From positions 1,798,001-1,862,000 of the forward strand of contig JBAJFG010000041.1 in assembly GCA_037903475.1 (NCBI GenBank): a stretch of 64,000 nucleotides of DNA. The letters run 5' to 3'. Position numbers and translations under genes: made by a program. This stretch comes from Ancylostoma caninum. Its lineage: Eukaryota > Nematoda > Chromadorea > Rhabditida > Ancylostomatidae. Shown in pieces: positions 35,773 to 46,108 of the stretch (within the stretch, counting starts at the first letter, position 1; each line of letters opens with the position of its first letter). The notes beneath the pieces were generated by a model, which had not been told where the DNA came from, did no database searches, and worked only from the letters and a program-made list of their open reading frames with translations.

Positions 35773-36345
35773 CACATGTAAACGAGCACCTGCAGCAAAG
35801 AGCGCAACCCATTCTTCAAAGCATCACTCACGATAGTCTTCATTATTGTGCTTTCAAACCTCAGGCATAGTCCCGACCATCCTGCGAGATTACGCTGGAA
35901 TCAATGAAATTTTCGTTAGTGGTGCCTTTATTAGCCACATGACAATACTTTCAAGAATATCCCCATACACAGATGTACTATAACGATGCTACTGCTATTG
36001 TCCAGGCCAACCAAGTCTTGCATCCTTCCGGCGTAGATTGGTACAGTGGAGTCTAGGAGAATGAATCGCTGACTTGTTACATCGAATGCTAACTGCATAG
36101 GGTACATAAGCATTCAACGTCTTTACTGCTCTCAGATGAAGTGAAGTGCGTAGCGCATCTCACGAACGGGACTGATTGACGCCGACAAATTGATCCTCCA
36201 TCTTCTTGGCTATCATCAGCGAAGCGGAGGGGAAATGTTCTGGGAATTTTCTTCCATTACTTTCTTCACAATCTAATACTATTATTATATTTATATATTT
36301 CTGGTTTATTGTAATAATTCATCTGTTTTATCGTCATTTTTTTAG

Positions 36346-36489
36346 ATAGATATGAAAAACAAGCAACCCGATCCAAAAAATAACAGTAGCGAGACAGCGA
36401 GCTGGAACGCTACATTTGCAGCAGTGATGAGGGAACTCCGCAGAAAGCATCAGCCTCAGAGAAGCGTTGCCAAGGTTGAGAAAAGTTAG
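36346..36489 (+). CDS. Candidate C-terminal exon, unidentified
   Basis: After a strong poly-T acceptor (CATTTTTTTTAG) an open phase-0 frame of 47 codons ends at TAG. It is rich in Lys, Arg, Asn, Gln and Ser, with WNATFAAVMRELRRKHQ in the middle. It looks like a charged cytosolic tail. Upstream, frames at about 35866-35971 and 35967-36052 are also open with fair acceptors, but I cannot phase them together. No family recognised. Confidence 0.35.
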   Translation: MDMKNKQPDPKNNSSETASWNATFAAVMRELRRKHQPQRSVAKVEKS

Positions 36490-37099
36490 TTGGCCAGCAA
36501 TAGTACTAGCTGTTCTTAAATTAAACACACTTCTCATCAGGCTTGATGTCTCCAATACAACAGCTCGCAGTGTAGCATAGCATCGCGCGTTTCTACGAAC
36601 CTGTTTTGAACTGTTGTACAGTGTATGGTATTGTGTGTGAACGTAAGCTCATGCGCTTAATTTAACGGCAAATTCTGACTTCTGTTCGTAACTCTGCAGA
36701 ATTTTCTACGCAGTTACAGAGCAATTTTCATTCATTACAAAAGTATTGCATCAGTTTGTTTAGATGTCTGAAGTCTCTTGAGCACTAAAGTTAACAAGAA
36801 GGGTACCTAGCCAATGGAAATCTTTCCCTCTTTCCCGCTCGTGAAGATATGAGCTTGAAAACTGTTGGAACTGTTCAACGGATGCGTCTAAAACAAAGCT
36901 TTGCAGAAGAGAGGCGCTGGCGTATGCAGATACCATTGGCATTCGGAACAATCCTCATGTTTGTGCATGTCGCCATATGCATCAGGCAAACCCTCAAGTC
37001 GAGACTCCAGTAGATTCAGTGCACTTCTTGTTATTGGAAATGTTTTGTTGTTTGTCATCGTTAATGAATTTTTTGAGACTTATTGGCTTTTAGAAGTTA
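36490..37099. other. No gene supported
   Basis: A minus-strand frame at 36760-36951 (DASVEQFQQFSSSYLHERE) follows a possible acceptor and is weakly exon-like. Nothing else is seen. Confidence 0.3.
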
Positions 37100-38382
37100 T
37101 TAGGTTGTGTACAAATTAATTGCGTTTTTTGACGCGTAACTTTAAACGTTTACAACTCGGCTCAAACGGAAGTTTATTAGACAAAATAAGAACAATTAGA
37201 ATCTACGCATTTTTCCAACGTTTCACAAGATCATAAATTCCCTTGCGGTAGAAGTCCGAACTTCTGGAGGCTATGAACTCGTTGAAGGCATTTTCAGCAT
37301 CGGTCTGACTTTTGAATACTCTTCCCTTGATGAAGTTGTCGAGGTTCTTGAAAAAATGATAATCGGTTGGCGAAAGGTCTGATGAGTATGTCGGATGAGG
37401 CAGTACTTCGTAGCCAAGGTCCTTTAACTTCTGCAGCGTTTTTCTTGAAACATGAGGTCTGGCATTATCGTGGAGAAGAGTCGAACCTTTTCTGTTCACC
37501 ACTGCTGGGTTCGCACGTGTCAGTTTCTCATGCATTTTGTCTATTTGGTGGCAGTAGTTGTCCGCATTGATGGTTTCATCTGGTTTTAGGAACTCGTGAT
37601 GTAAAATTACTGCGTAAATCTACCAAACAGTGACCATAGTCTTCTTCTGGTGCAACTTCTGCTTCGGAAAAAGTTTTGGGGGCTCATCTTTGTCTAACCA
37701 CTGCGAAGAACGTTTCCGATTATTGTAAAGAATCCATTTCTCGTCGCAGGTTACGACTCGTTCAAGGAAAGGCTCGTTTTTATTCCGTAAAAGCAGCTCC
37801 GATGAGATCTGATAACGCCTGAGCATCTGTTCAGCGTCCAATTCATGTGGCACCCACTGATCCATTTTCTTCACTTTCCCAATTTTTTTTCCAAACGCTT
37901 GGCGACGGTGGAAAATAATACTTGAAGATCTTCCGCTATCTCACGAACAGTTTTTCGTGGATCCGACTCCACCACAGACTTCAGTTGTCGTCAGTTCACG
38001 GATGCGACCTCGACCTGGTTCATCTTCAAGGCTCATGTTTCCTGATCGGAATTTTTGGAACCAGAGTTGAGTGGTGCGAATTGAAACGACATCTGGTCCC
38101 CATGCTTTCGCTATATTTTCGTGAGCCTCCACTGCTTTCCGTCCAAGCTTGAACTCATGAAGCAAAATGATACGAATTTGTTCCTTGGAAAGCATCTTGA
38201 ATAACGGGCGGAACCAAGCCAAGAGTGAGCTTCGAAACAAATGAACATCACAAAATGAATGAGCGAAAGATAAGCTTCTAAATGGTGTACAACATTGGGA
38301 ATGTACTTGAACAATACACGAAAACCAGTAGGTCAAAAACTGGTTTGCAAAAAACAACGCAATTAATTTGTACACAACCTAA
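37100..38382 (-). mobile_element. Mariner transposon resembling hookworm bandit
   Basis: Nearly perfect inverted termini TTAGGTTGTGTACAAATTAA... (37100 onward and inverse to 38382) of about 28 bp. TA target duplication at 37098-37099 and 38383-38384. Length 1,283 bp. The size, the SETMAR-like transposase and the host context agree with what I remember of bandit from Ancylostoma caninum. Both termini are intact, so it is the youngest-looking DNA transposon here. Confidence 0.85.
37203..38195 (-). pseudogene. Mariner (DD34D) transposase pseudogene
   Basis: ATG at 38195 (MLSKEQIRIILLHEF). The N-terminal helix-turn-helix pair includes TTQLWFQKFRSGNMSLEDEP. The first catalytic Asp is in VTCDEKWILY, the second in LLHDNARPHVS, the third in YSSDLSPTDYHFF; the last two are exactly 34 residues apart, the mariner DD34D spacing. 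Three lesions break the gene: a 1-nt frameshift near 37990, a frameshift in the A8 run (minus strand) near 37892-37899, and a TAG at about 37620 in place of a conserved Trp codon. About 330 residues if uninterrupted, close to the family norm. The copy is inactive, but its termini could still be mobilised in trans. Confidence 0.9.
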
Positions 38383-38550
38383 TATATAAAATAGCGCTGA
38401 CAGTCCTTAAATTTCAGAATTACCTACTCCTGTTCTCTGCAACTTAAGCTTCTTCTTGCGGAATTTTTGTGAATGCCTGACATACTAAGCCTCGGACCGG
38501 TAGGGCGTAGGTGATGTGAGAAACCATTCTAAACCTTCGTAAATCCGCAT

Positions 38551-39157
38551 CTCTGATGTTCATTGACGATACATTTGGCAAGAGAATGTGTTTGACTATA
38601 TGATTTACGGGATAAAATTTTGTTTGGCAATATGATTTACGGGAGAATGAGTGAAGAGCCTGTTTGACGATACATTTGGCAAGAAAATCTGTTGACGATA
38701 CATTTTACGGGTGTTTGGCGATACATTTAGCAAGAGAATCTGCTGACGATACATTTGACGAGGTTTGTTTGACGATACAAATGGCAAGGTTTGCGTGACG
38801 ACACATTTTACGGGTCTTCTGATAAGGCGTTCATTTCATTCTTAGCTGGAGACTCAACCATCGGTGGTGTCGATCCGGATGGCTCAGCTGGTAAGGCAAT
38901 GGACTCCTAAGATTGATATCATGGTACGATTCCTGATGATATCAAATTTTTGCGCGGTTGATAACCCTTTTGTTTGACGGTACATTTGGCGAGGTTTGCG
39001 TGGCGATACATTTGACGGGGTTTGCATGGCGATATATTTTACGAAACTTCTTGTTTGGCAATACATTTGGCGGGCTTTGTTTGCCTAGCTAGATGGCAAG
39101 ATCGTTTTCGAGGTTGCCAAACAAACTCGCCAAATGTATCGTCAATGAACATCAGAG
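38551..39157. mobile_element. TIR element built from repeats of its own terminus, containing a tRNA-like segment
   Basis: The 29-bp terminus CTCTGATGTTCATTGACGAT... (38551-38579) has a perfect inverse at 39129-39157. Between them the sub-motif GACGATACATTTGGCAAG and variants (GACGATACATTTTACGGG) recur about ten times in direct orientation. A tRNA-like sequence lies at 38873-38945. There is no open frame of note. Confidence 0.8.
38873..38945 (+). tRNA. tRNA-Arg(CCT)-like pseudogene or SINE head
   Basis: A-box-like TGGCTCAGCTGG (38880-38891) and B-box-like GGTACGATTCC (38923-38933) are correctly ordered and spaced. Between them a CTCCTAA anticodon-loop sequence (CCT at 38906-38908) matches tRNA-Arg. 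The acceptor ends do not pair and the T-stem is irregular, so this is not a functional tRNA. It may supply internal RNA polymerase III promoter boxes, as in SINEs. Confidence 0.5.
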
Positions 39158-39501
39158 TTAGATGCTGTCCAGAAGACGGCTCCCAGAAAACTGCATGAGC
39201 GGCGCTTCTTCAGGAATGCTTGTGCAGCAATTGGCGGTAGAAAGTTTGGGTAATAAAAAGCAAGATAATCTTCATAAGTCAGCTCTGGGGAGAACTACGG
39301 AGCAATCTTTTGGTGGATATCCAAATAGTCATGGTAGTCAATAGGTCTCTTTCCAGAGCTACACTGACAAGTTGCACTGTCTCATCTTTCACTAACAGTA
39401 AAAATAATAACGATTTCAGCGGTGTGTCATAGTTTTCACAGTTTACAAAAGCTAGAATAACCGCGTACCGAGTTTCGAACTCCTTCTCAGGAAACTTTCC
39501 A

Positions 39502-39545
39502 TTAAACACAGCACTCACAGAAATTTTCACTTCTGTGCCTGTAGT
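39502..39545. repeat. Truncated end of TTAA family C
   Basis: TTAAACACAGCACTCACAGA followed by AATTTTCACTTCTG matches the left end of the 21258-22020 element. No partner end is visible. Confidence 0.45.
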
Positions 39546-39712
39546 AACCCTCCATTCAATTCAGCCCACCTGAGACGAATGGTAGCAGGACGAAAAACTC
39601 GTCCAAATTCAAGTGAGTTGACTTGAAATGGCGTTGGATAGGCACCTGCGTTTACTTTCTCGCGTGCTCGCACCACGTTTCCTACAGTCAACTGAGTTGA
39701 AACGAATTCAAC

Positions 39713-40183
39713 TTAAAGGCAGCAGGAGCTGAAATCCTCGACTCTGAGCTGAGCTGCGGGTGGTGAAGTACAGACTCGGCACATCATAAATGTGAAACGA
39801 ACACAGACAATGATGGCTTACCTGCAGAGAAAATGGAACATTCGTCGCGAACAGGCCTGGCCGTGTTCGCGCGCGGACGAGTTTTCCCCGGCGCAAAAGC
39901 CATTGCGGTGCGTGGTTTGGCGCACAGGGAAAACGAAATGCATTCAATTCACAGAGTTTCATGGCGGGACTAGGCCAAAACCACGCGCAGCAATTGCTTT
40001 CGCGCCGGGGAAAACTCGTCCGCGCATGAACACGGCCGGGCGTGTTCGCGACGAATGTTCCATTTTCTCTGCAGGTAAGCCATCATTGTCTGTGTTCATT
40101 TCACATTTATGATGTGCCGAGTCTGTACTTCACCACCCGCAGCTCAGCTCAGAGTCGAGAATTTCAGCTCCTGCTGCCTTTAA
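39713..40183. mobile_element. TTAA-type foldback MITE, family B copy 2
   Basis: TTAA borders at 39713-39716 and 40180-40183. The two arms (39717 to about 39870, and about 40030 to 40179) are near-perfect reverse complements, giving a 150-bp stem and a roughly 160-bp loop. The ends AGGCAGCAGGAGCTGAAAT relate it to family B copy 1 and to the fragment at 50028-50154. Confidence 0.9.
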
Positions 40184-40197
40184 ATGCGAGCTCCTAT

Positions 40198-40283
40198 GAA
40201 CGAAATAGTGCGGAGAGGAGTGCGTTTCAAATGGGTAGAAATTAACTTAAAACGCACTCCTCCCTCACCACACTATTTCGTTC
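40198..40283. repeat. Hairpin, about 30-bp arms
   Basis: GAACGAAATAGTGCGGAGAG... (from 40198) pairs with the inverse ending at 40283, with a spacer of about 20 bp. It directly abuts the foldback MITE. Confidence 0.75.
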
Positions 40284-41105
40284 AGCCGGTGTGAAAGTGT
40301 TTCACGCGACGACGACGTTTAGGCATGAAGTATTTTTTGGGAGGAGTTTTGCGCGGGTGGTTGGCCTAAATTTTTGTATTCTTTTTTCGCTTTTAGCCAT
40401 CCATTTCTCAAATTTGAGTTCCCGAACGATTTTCTGATTGCAGAATGCTATACATATGTATATTCAAGTATGAACCGTGCCATTTTCGTAACAGTTGTTC
40501 TCTCGCTCTCTATAGTGTTACCTCCAGCAACCCATCATTGGGAACATCTTAAGGTACAAATAATTATAATGATGGACCATAACACCATAAATACAGGGGT
40601 ATCAAAAGTTTCCGGCCTCCTTGCCTGTTCCATATTTGTACTGCTTTGGAGCGCCATGTAGGTAAAGCCTTTCATGTTAATTTGCAAAGTTTCATGATTT
40701 CGTTAACTTCCCCAGGAAAAAACGTTTTATTCAGCCCAAGGTGGGTTATCGCGCTCAAAAATGTGTATCCAGCGAGAGGAGCAACCCGACGAATTTTTGT
40801 TTGTAAACGAATTTATTGAACACAAAATCTAATGGCCCCTGAATTCTGAACGAAGAGGAAGTCTTCTAGCATTCCCACATAAAATTTCGAACTCAATTTT
40901 TAGTGGAGTGACAAATCGGTCAGAAACAGAGCGACCTCTGATCACGAGCAGAGACAAGAGACGAAGACAGATTAGTGTCGCTGTAGAAAAAATCACTGAG
41001 CGTCCACCGAGGCTTTAAGGCAGTAATGGCGCAAGGACCTAAGCTATTCAAACTTCCTTCCAAATTTTTAGGCTACCCCTAAAGACCCAACCTTCGCAGA
41101 ACACA
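40284..41105. other. No gene supported
   Basis: The 95-codon frame at 40374-40661 shows no recognised domain. Only ordinary AT-rich sequence is seen. Confidence 0.35.
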
Positions 41106-41935
41106 GGTCCGGGTCCACCGATGGAGAAAAGGCCCGCCATGGCCCAGTGGTGCGGGGACACCGAGATACAGGTCCACCGATGGAGAAAGGGCCCGCCGTG
41201 ACCCAGTGCTTGGGGCGCCAGGATATGGGTCCACCGATGGAGAAAAGGCCCGCCATGGCCCAGTGGTGCGGGGGACACCGAGATACAAATCCAACGATGG
41301 AGAAGGGCCCACTGTGGCCCAGTGGTGTGAAGGAAGTCCATTGTACAAAGCGCACCTTGAAGAAAAGGCCCGCCGTGGCCTTTTCATGCGGGGGACACCG
41401 ACATACAGGTCCACCAATGGAGAAAGGGCCCACTGTGGCCCAGTGGCCAGGACACGGGTCCGCCGATGGAGGAAGGACCCGTCGTAGCATAATGGTGTGG
41501 AGAACGTCAGGATACGGGTTCACTTTGGTCCGATAGTGTTAAGATTGCCAGGATGCGAACCCGCGCTTGGAGAACGGATCCGGCTTGCCCTAACTGTAAG
41601 GAGGGCGCCAGAACACGGGCGCTCTGATGGAGGAAAGGCCAGCCGTGGCCCAGTAGTACGGATAACACCAGAATACGGGTCCGCCAATATAGGATTGGTC
41701 CGCTGTGACTCAGTAAAGTGGAGAATACCAGGATATGGTTCAGGCCTAACAGTGAAAATGGCGCCAGAATACGGGTCCACCGATGGAGAAAAGCCCGCTG
41801 CGGCCCAGTAGTCTGGAAAACACTCGGATACGATTTCGCCTTGTCCAATATGTAGTGTGGGGAACGGCAGGATACAGTTCCGCCGATGGAGATGCGTTAG
41901 CCCGGTAGTGAGGAATACGCACGAATACGCCATAC
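41106..41935. repeat. Minisatellite array (about 56-62-bp unit), forward orientation
   Basis: About thirteen units have the consensus GGTCCACCGATGGAGAAAAG, then GCCCGCCATGGCCCAGTGGT, then a G-rich spacer with ACACCGAGATAC or CGCCAGGATACG. Units diverge toward the right. Frames of over 100 codons in several phases come from the stop-poor repeat. Confidence 0.9.
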
Positions 41936-42209
41936 GATGGAGAACGAACTTCTCATGCTCATACTCAACTCATAAGAAGGACTTCATGTTTGGGCCCATT
42001 GGAAGATTGGTTCTGCTTCTTTATAAATTTTCTAGAGATTTGGCAAGTGTGAAGCGTTTGCACATGTCCCAAGTGGCTGCCCCACCCCACTTTCTAGCGT
42101 CCCGAAGGGGCGCTAGTATGCATAAGTGCTTCATTATAATTTTTGGGGCTGGTCTTTATCTGATTTTTTCGTTCATTATTCATTTCTATTGATTGTGCGT
42201 GGCTCATTT

Positions 42210-42383
42210 AACTCGTACCTGAATCTACATCTGTCTGCTCGCAGCGCGCGATGAACGAATTGATGTACGCCGACCATACCATCTGTCTTTAATGATAACT
42301 CGTACCTGAATCTACATCTGTCTGCTCGCAGCGCGCGACGAACGAATTGATGTACGCCGACCATACCATCTGTCTTTAATGAT
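42210..42383. repeat. 87-bp tandem duplication
   Basis: Two near-identical 87-bp units start at 42210 and 42297 (AACTCGTACCTGAATCTACA), with a single difference noticed (GATGAACG versus GACGAACG). Confidence 0.9.
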
Positions 42384-42694
42384 ATTTTCATATGAGTTAA
42401 AACAGGAATATATTTGTTTTTACTGACAAAGATTTGCCCCACGAATTTTGCTCAGCTCAAATCCATCGGAAATGACCACTGAAATTCGCAAACTTTAAAA
42501 ATACTCTCATGCTAAGAATTAACTAGAAAACTTTGAATCATCTCATAGCGAACACAAGCGGACCATTTTATCTTCACTTAATCTTTGAGCAACCAATCCT
42601 TGTTTTTTTTAGTGAGCCTTTGAAAGGTCAGAATTCATACACAAGACATGTCCTGGATAGCACAGATTCCTCAACTAGAGGGACGGTCTGTTAG

Positions 42695-42876
42695 TTTTGG
42701 AGTGTCGTGCCTCCGCAACGCTCACCCTCCGCGCATATCGCTACCATTACCTGCGTATCATAGCCAGCTATGACATCCAACTATCAATAACATGCTCATT
42801 CACGTAGGACCTACTAAGCTGTAACAACAATGTGGCAGGAGGGTGAGCATTGCGGAGGCACGCTACTCCAAAAAGT
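42695..42876. repeat. Inverted repeat, 36-40-bp arms
   Basis: TTTTGGAGTGTCGTGCCTCC... (42695-42730) pairs with the inverse at 42837-42876, with a spacer of about 106 bp. It is a MITE-like unit nested in the 42071-43581 element. Confidence 0.7.
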
Positions 42877-43994
42877 AATGAACCATATATTCGGTGTCTT
42901 GCTACTAAAAACAGAACATGATTTTTTCTGAAATATGCATTCGTTTCTTTGATCACTGCTTTCAGCTCTCTGACGAATTGCCGATTCACCAGCGAATATG
43001 TTTTGATTAGCGACCAGTGTGTGCGTATCTCCAACTGCACCAGCGAGAAGGTCAGTAATGCATATTCAAAGCTGCTTGTCCGCGACAAATAAGTGAGTGC
43101 TTTTGAATTACGCAAGTCTCAACGTTTGTAGTGTTAAATTAAGTTGTAATGTCACTGACGAGGTTTAGGTTACATGGATTCAATATTCGCATGCAGTTCG
43201 ATCCTCATGGTCACACCAGCATTTTCCCTGCAAATTCTGGAGATAATTACCACCGGTTTTTGTCGTGGAGAAACAGAATGTGGATCGATCGATTAGAAAT
43301 GGGTTTTCTAATCACTCTATGTTAGCGGGAGCTGTTTTCTTTTTAGAAATCTTCTGTTGTTTCTCATTCCAGTATTTCGACTGGAGAGTATTCTTTAAAT
43401 CATTGTGCTTCGTTCGCTTCAGCACTTCCTCTTTTGTGAACCATTAAAAGTTCTCTGATGTCATATCGTATCCAAGATGATTTTCCTTGTGTTTGTTCTT
43501 AATCGTATTGTTCTTAATGCATAACCTTGTTTATACTAGCGCCGCTTCGGGACGCTAGAAAGTGGGCTGGGGCAGCCACTTGAGGTACATAGAAAAGCTT
43601 CACGCATGTGAAATGCTTGGAGAGTTAACAAAAAAAGCAAGACTAATCATTGACTGAGCTCAAATACGGAACCCTCTTTATAAACTGCGTATATTCTACC
43701 AGTCTGGCTGCCACACCAATGTCGGGCTCCCACACTTCTCGTGGTCTTTGCCTTCTTGCAAATTCTTAATCACACACTTACATGTAAAACTATTTTCCGA
43801 ACATGTAAAACTATTTTCCGACACAATGGTACTACCTACTGTTTTTTTAAAGTGCATTCATTCATCGCCTATGGACCCGTCATGGCCAGCCACTCCCAAC
43901 TCTGCACAGGAGTATCTTCCAGATGATTTAAGAACCTGTGTACAACTCAGCATAACCAACGTAGTGCGAATAATCACTTTTTTCCACACTACTG

Positions 43995-44870
43995 TGCCAG
44001 GCCGACCCATTCTCCATGTGGGTCCCGTATCCTGACGTTTTCCCCACGGTTGGGCCGAGGCAGACCCATTTTCAATCCGTGGACCCTTATCCTGGTGTTT
44101 TCTCTACCATGGCCACTGCGGACCCACTCTCCACCCATGGGCCCTCATCCTGGTGTTTCCCTTCTATTGGCCACGACGGATCCATTCTTCATCCGTGCAC
44201 CCATATCCTTGCGTTTTCCCCACTACTGGCCGCAGGCAGACCCATTCTCCATCTGAGAACCCGTATACTGACGTTTTCCTCACTACTGGGCCAGGGCAGA
44301 CCCGTTCTCTATCCGTGACCCCGTGTGTTTTCGTTTTTCCCACTACTGGGCCAGACCGACCCATCCTCCATCCGTGCCCCCATATCCTGGCGTTTTACCG
44401 ACTATTGGCCACGGCAGACACATCCTCCATCTGTGGACCCGTATACTTGCGTTTCCCCCACTACAGGGCCACGGCCAACCCGTTCCCCATCTGTGGACCT
44501 TTATCCTGGCGTTTTCCTCACTATTGGTCACGATGGGTTCTTTCTCCGTCCGTGCTCCCATATCCTGGCGTTTTCCCGACTATTGGCCACGGCAGAGCAA
44601 TTCTCCATCAGTGGACCCTTATCCTAGCGTTTCTCTACTGGGCCACGACAAGCCCATTCTTCATGGTGGACCCGTATACTGGCGTTCTTCCCACTACTGG
44701 GATTCCCACTACTGGGCCAGGGCAGACCCGTTCTCCATCCGTGGACCCGTATGTTGGCGTTTCCCCCATTGTTGGGGCACTGCGGACCCTTTCTCGATCG
44801 GTGGATTCCTATCCTGGTGTTTTATTTCTGAACTATGGAGGCCCGGCAAATTTGTCTGTCATCAGTGCAC
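43995..44870. repeat. Minisatellite array, inverse orientation
   Basis: About fourteen units are the reverse complement of the array at 41106-41935 (CCATTCTCCATCCGTGGACC, then a TATCCTGGCGTTTTCCC segment, then CACTACTGGGCCA). A 272-codon open frame (44153-44971) runs through them and is a repeat artefact. Confidence 0.9.
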
Positions 44871-44995
44871 CCGCACTCCTTGTAAGTCTCGAGAATAATG
44901 GAAGAAAGGGAATATTCAGAATTTGGTCAATTACATGTGCTTTCAGGAAATGTCACAACAGCTTAGGATGACCTCCTGTGTGTTGGATTGTACTG
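44828..44995 (-). mobile_element. Tc1-like element 3' remnant
   Basis: Sequence following the minisatellite is similar to 49050-49260, the 3' part of the Tc1-like element in the palindrome's right arm. Shared landmarks are GTCAGTGCACCCGCACTC, GGAAATGTCACAACA and a GTGTATT-like start. Hence the minisatellite and the Tc1 remnant are linked in both places. Confidence 0.6.
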
Positions 44996-45046
44996 TCCTT
45001 AAAAACAAACACTGATCCTACGACTCCCTAATCCCTGCGGGACCTC

Positions 45047-45394
45047 GTGAATAAGTGCGCCAAACGCACATTCCCACGTCAAGGACCGAGTGCGCTCCAT
45101 CGCTGCGCGACCTCTCAGGATGCTCATTCATCTAAGCGAGGTGTACCACTTCCAGTGCACCTCGTCCTTGAGTTGACGATTCTGCCAAAGCGCCAACAGA
45201 GGGGCTACTCTGCTCCGTACACTGCTATTACGCAATGCCAAGTCGTTGTAAGCACTCCCTCGCCCGGAGGGCTCGAGACCGCTAGAGTAGGCTCCCGCCA
45301 CGAAACCCTGAAAGCACTGTCTAAACCTCTCGCTTTCATCATTGGAGACTGTATCCATTTTTCCGTCAGTGCCGCCCTTATGGTGCTTTGTTAA
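45047..45394 (-). other. Unassigned minus-strand frame
   Basis: A protein-like minus-strand frame (45128-45358; FRQCFQGFVAGAYSSGLEP, then RSRVAPLLALWQNRQLKDE) has no splice signals I trust. It may be part of a dispersed repeat. Not recognised. Confidence 0.25.
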
Positions 45395-45626
45395 GAGGAT
45401 TATGAATGATAAGTTACTGTTTGTATCATCGTCTGTATTACAGGTCAGATTATGAACTGATGAAAAAGTCGCCTTTGTACATTGTTATTTTTACTGATTT
45501 TTTCTCAGATGTTCGGATAAATTTGGTCTGAGAGGGAGATAGATTTCTTTGTTTCCAACTGAAAACAAACATTGCCAGTTTAAAGAGAGCACTCAACATT
45601 GCTACGCTAGGTTGGCGCTATACACT

Positions 45627-46108
45627 GCGTTTCATAACTATACGACCACCTTATTTTTTACAGCTGTGCGCGATTGAGCAATTTTGGATTTTTTGTATGG
45701 TTGGCAGTAGATTCAGCGGACAAAATAACCATGGAGCACAAATTTCTACACCGTCCACTTATTTCTGAGTTCCAAAAAGCGGTGTTACCGCTTGTCCCAC
45801 GTTTCATATCTATACGTCCAGTAACGAATAATTAAAATTGATGAGTTTGTCGCCCCAGCTTGGGTATGCAAGGATGGCAAATGGTGGGTTTCACAATTTC
45901 CTCAGTAGCCCTCGCGGTACATCCCTGAGCACAGGGGAGAAAGGTCAGTTCCGGTGTCCAACCAATGAAGTACAAAGTGGTTGAAACATCGGGATGAAGA
46001 CTGGCCATACTCACTGCCCCGCTCCCACTTATCTGCAAAATTCTGATGAATACAAGAAGAAGTGCACCAGAAGCCGAAACTTCCCACAGCTTATGATGAG
46101 AGGAAGAT
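45627..46108 (+). mobile_element. Tc1-like element, 5' part outside the palindrome
   Basis: The terminus-like motif CACTGCGTTTCATAACTATA near 45633, and a similar one in the same orientation near 45797 (CCACGTTTCATATCTATACG), precede the transposase remnant. They resemble the 29260 element's terminal motif. This part is present only on the left of the palindrome. Confidence 0.5.

Larger units (their letters stand above)
42071..43581. mobile_element. TIR element with terminal hairpins (about 1.5 kb)
   Basis: Inverted termini of about 50 bp: left 42071-42120, right about 43533-43581, beginning AAGTGGCTGCCCCACCCCAC. Each terminus includes a hairpin (CTAGCGTCCCGAAGGGGCGC then TAG). A solo terminus of the same family lies at 50155-50205. 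The interior holds an 87-bp tandem duplication and another inverted repeat but no transposase. It sits between two oppositely oriented minisatellite arrays. Confidence 0.7.

Noticed and set aside
35640..35775. Exon-like frame (CEPEHYCDEMLRNYVPTRFN)
   Set aside because: It lies within the small TIR element 35404-35772 and its end is the terminal repeat itself.
38873..38945. A functional tRNA-Arg gene
   Set aside because: The A box, anticodon loop and B box fit, but the acceptor stem does not pair and the T-stem is irregular.
38551..39157. CRISPR-like array of short direct repeats
   Set aside because: Repeat units are diverged, spacing is irregular, there are no unique spacers of constant length, and the locus is bounded by inverted termini in a eukaryotic genome.
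41068..41848. Several frames of 110-150 codons on both strands
   Set aside because: All are translations of the forward minisatellite and have no relation to known proteins.
44153..44971. A 272-codon open frame, the longest in the window
   Set aside because: It runs through the inverse minisatellite array and repeats a PTTGPGQTHSPSVDPYP-like unit. Other phases and the mirror arrays are also open. The repeat simply lacks stops.
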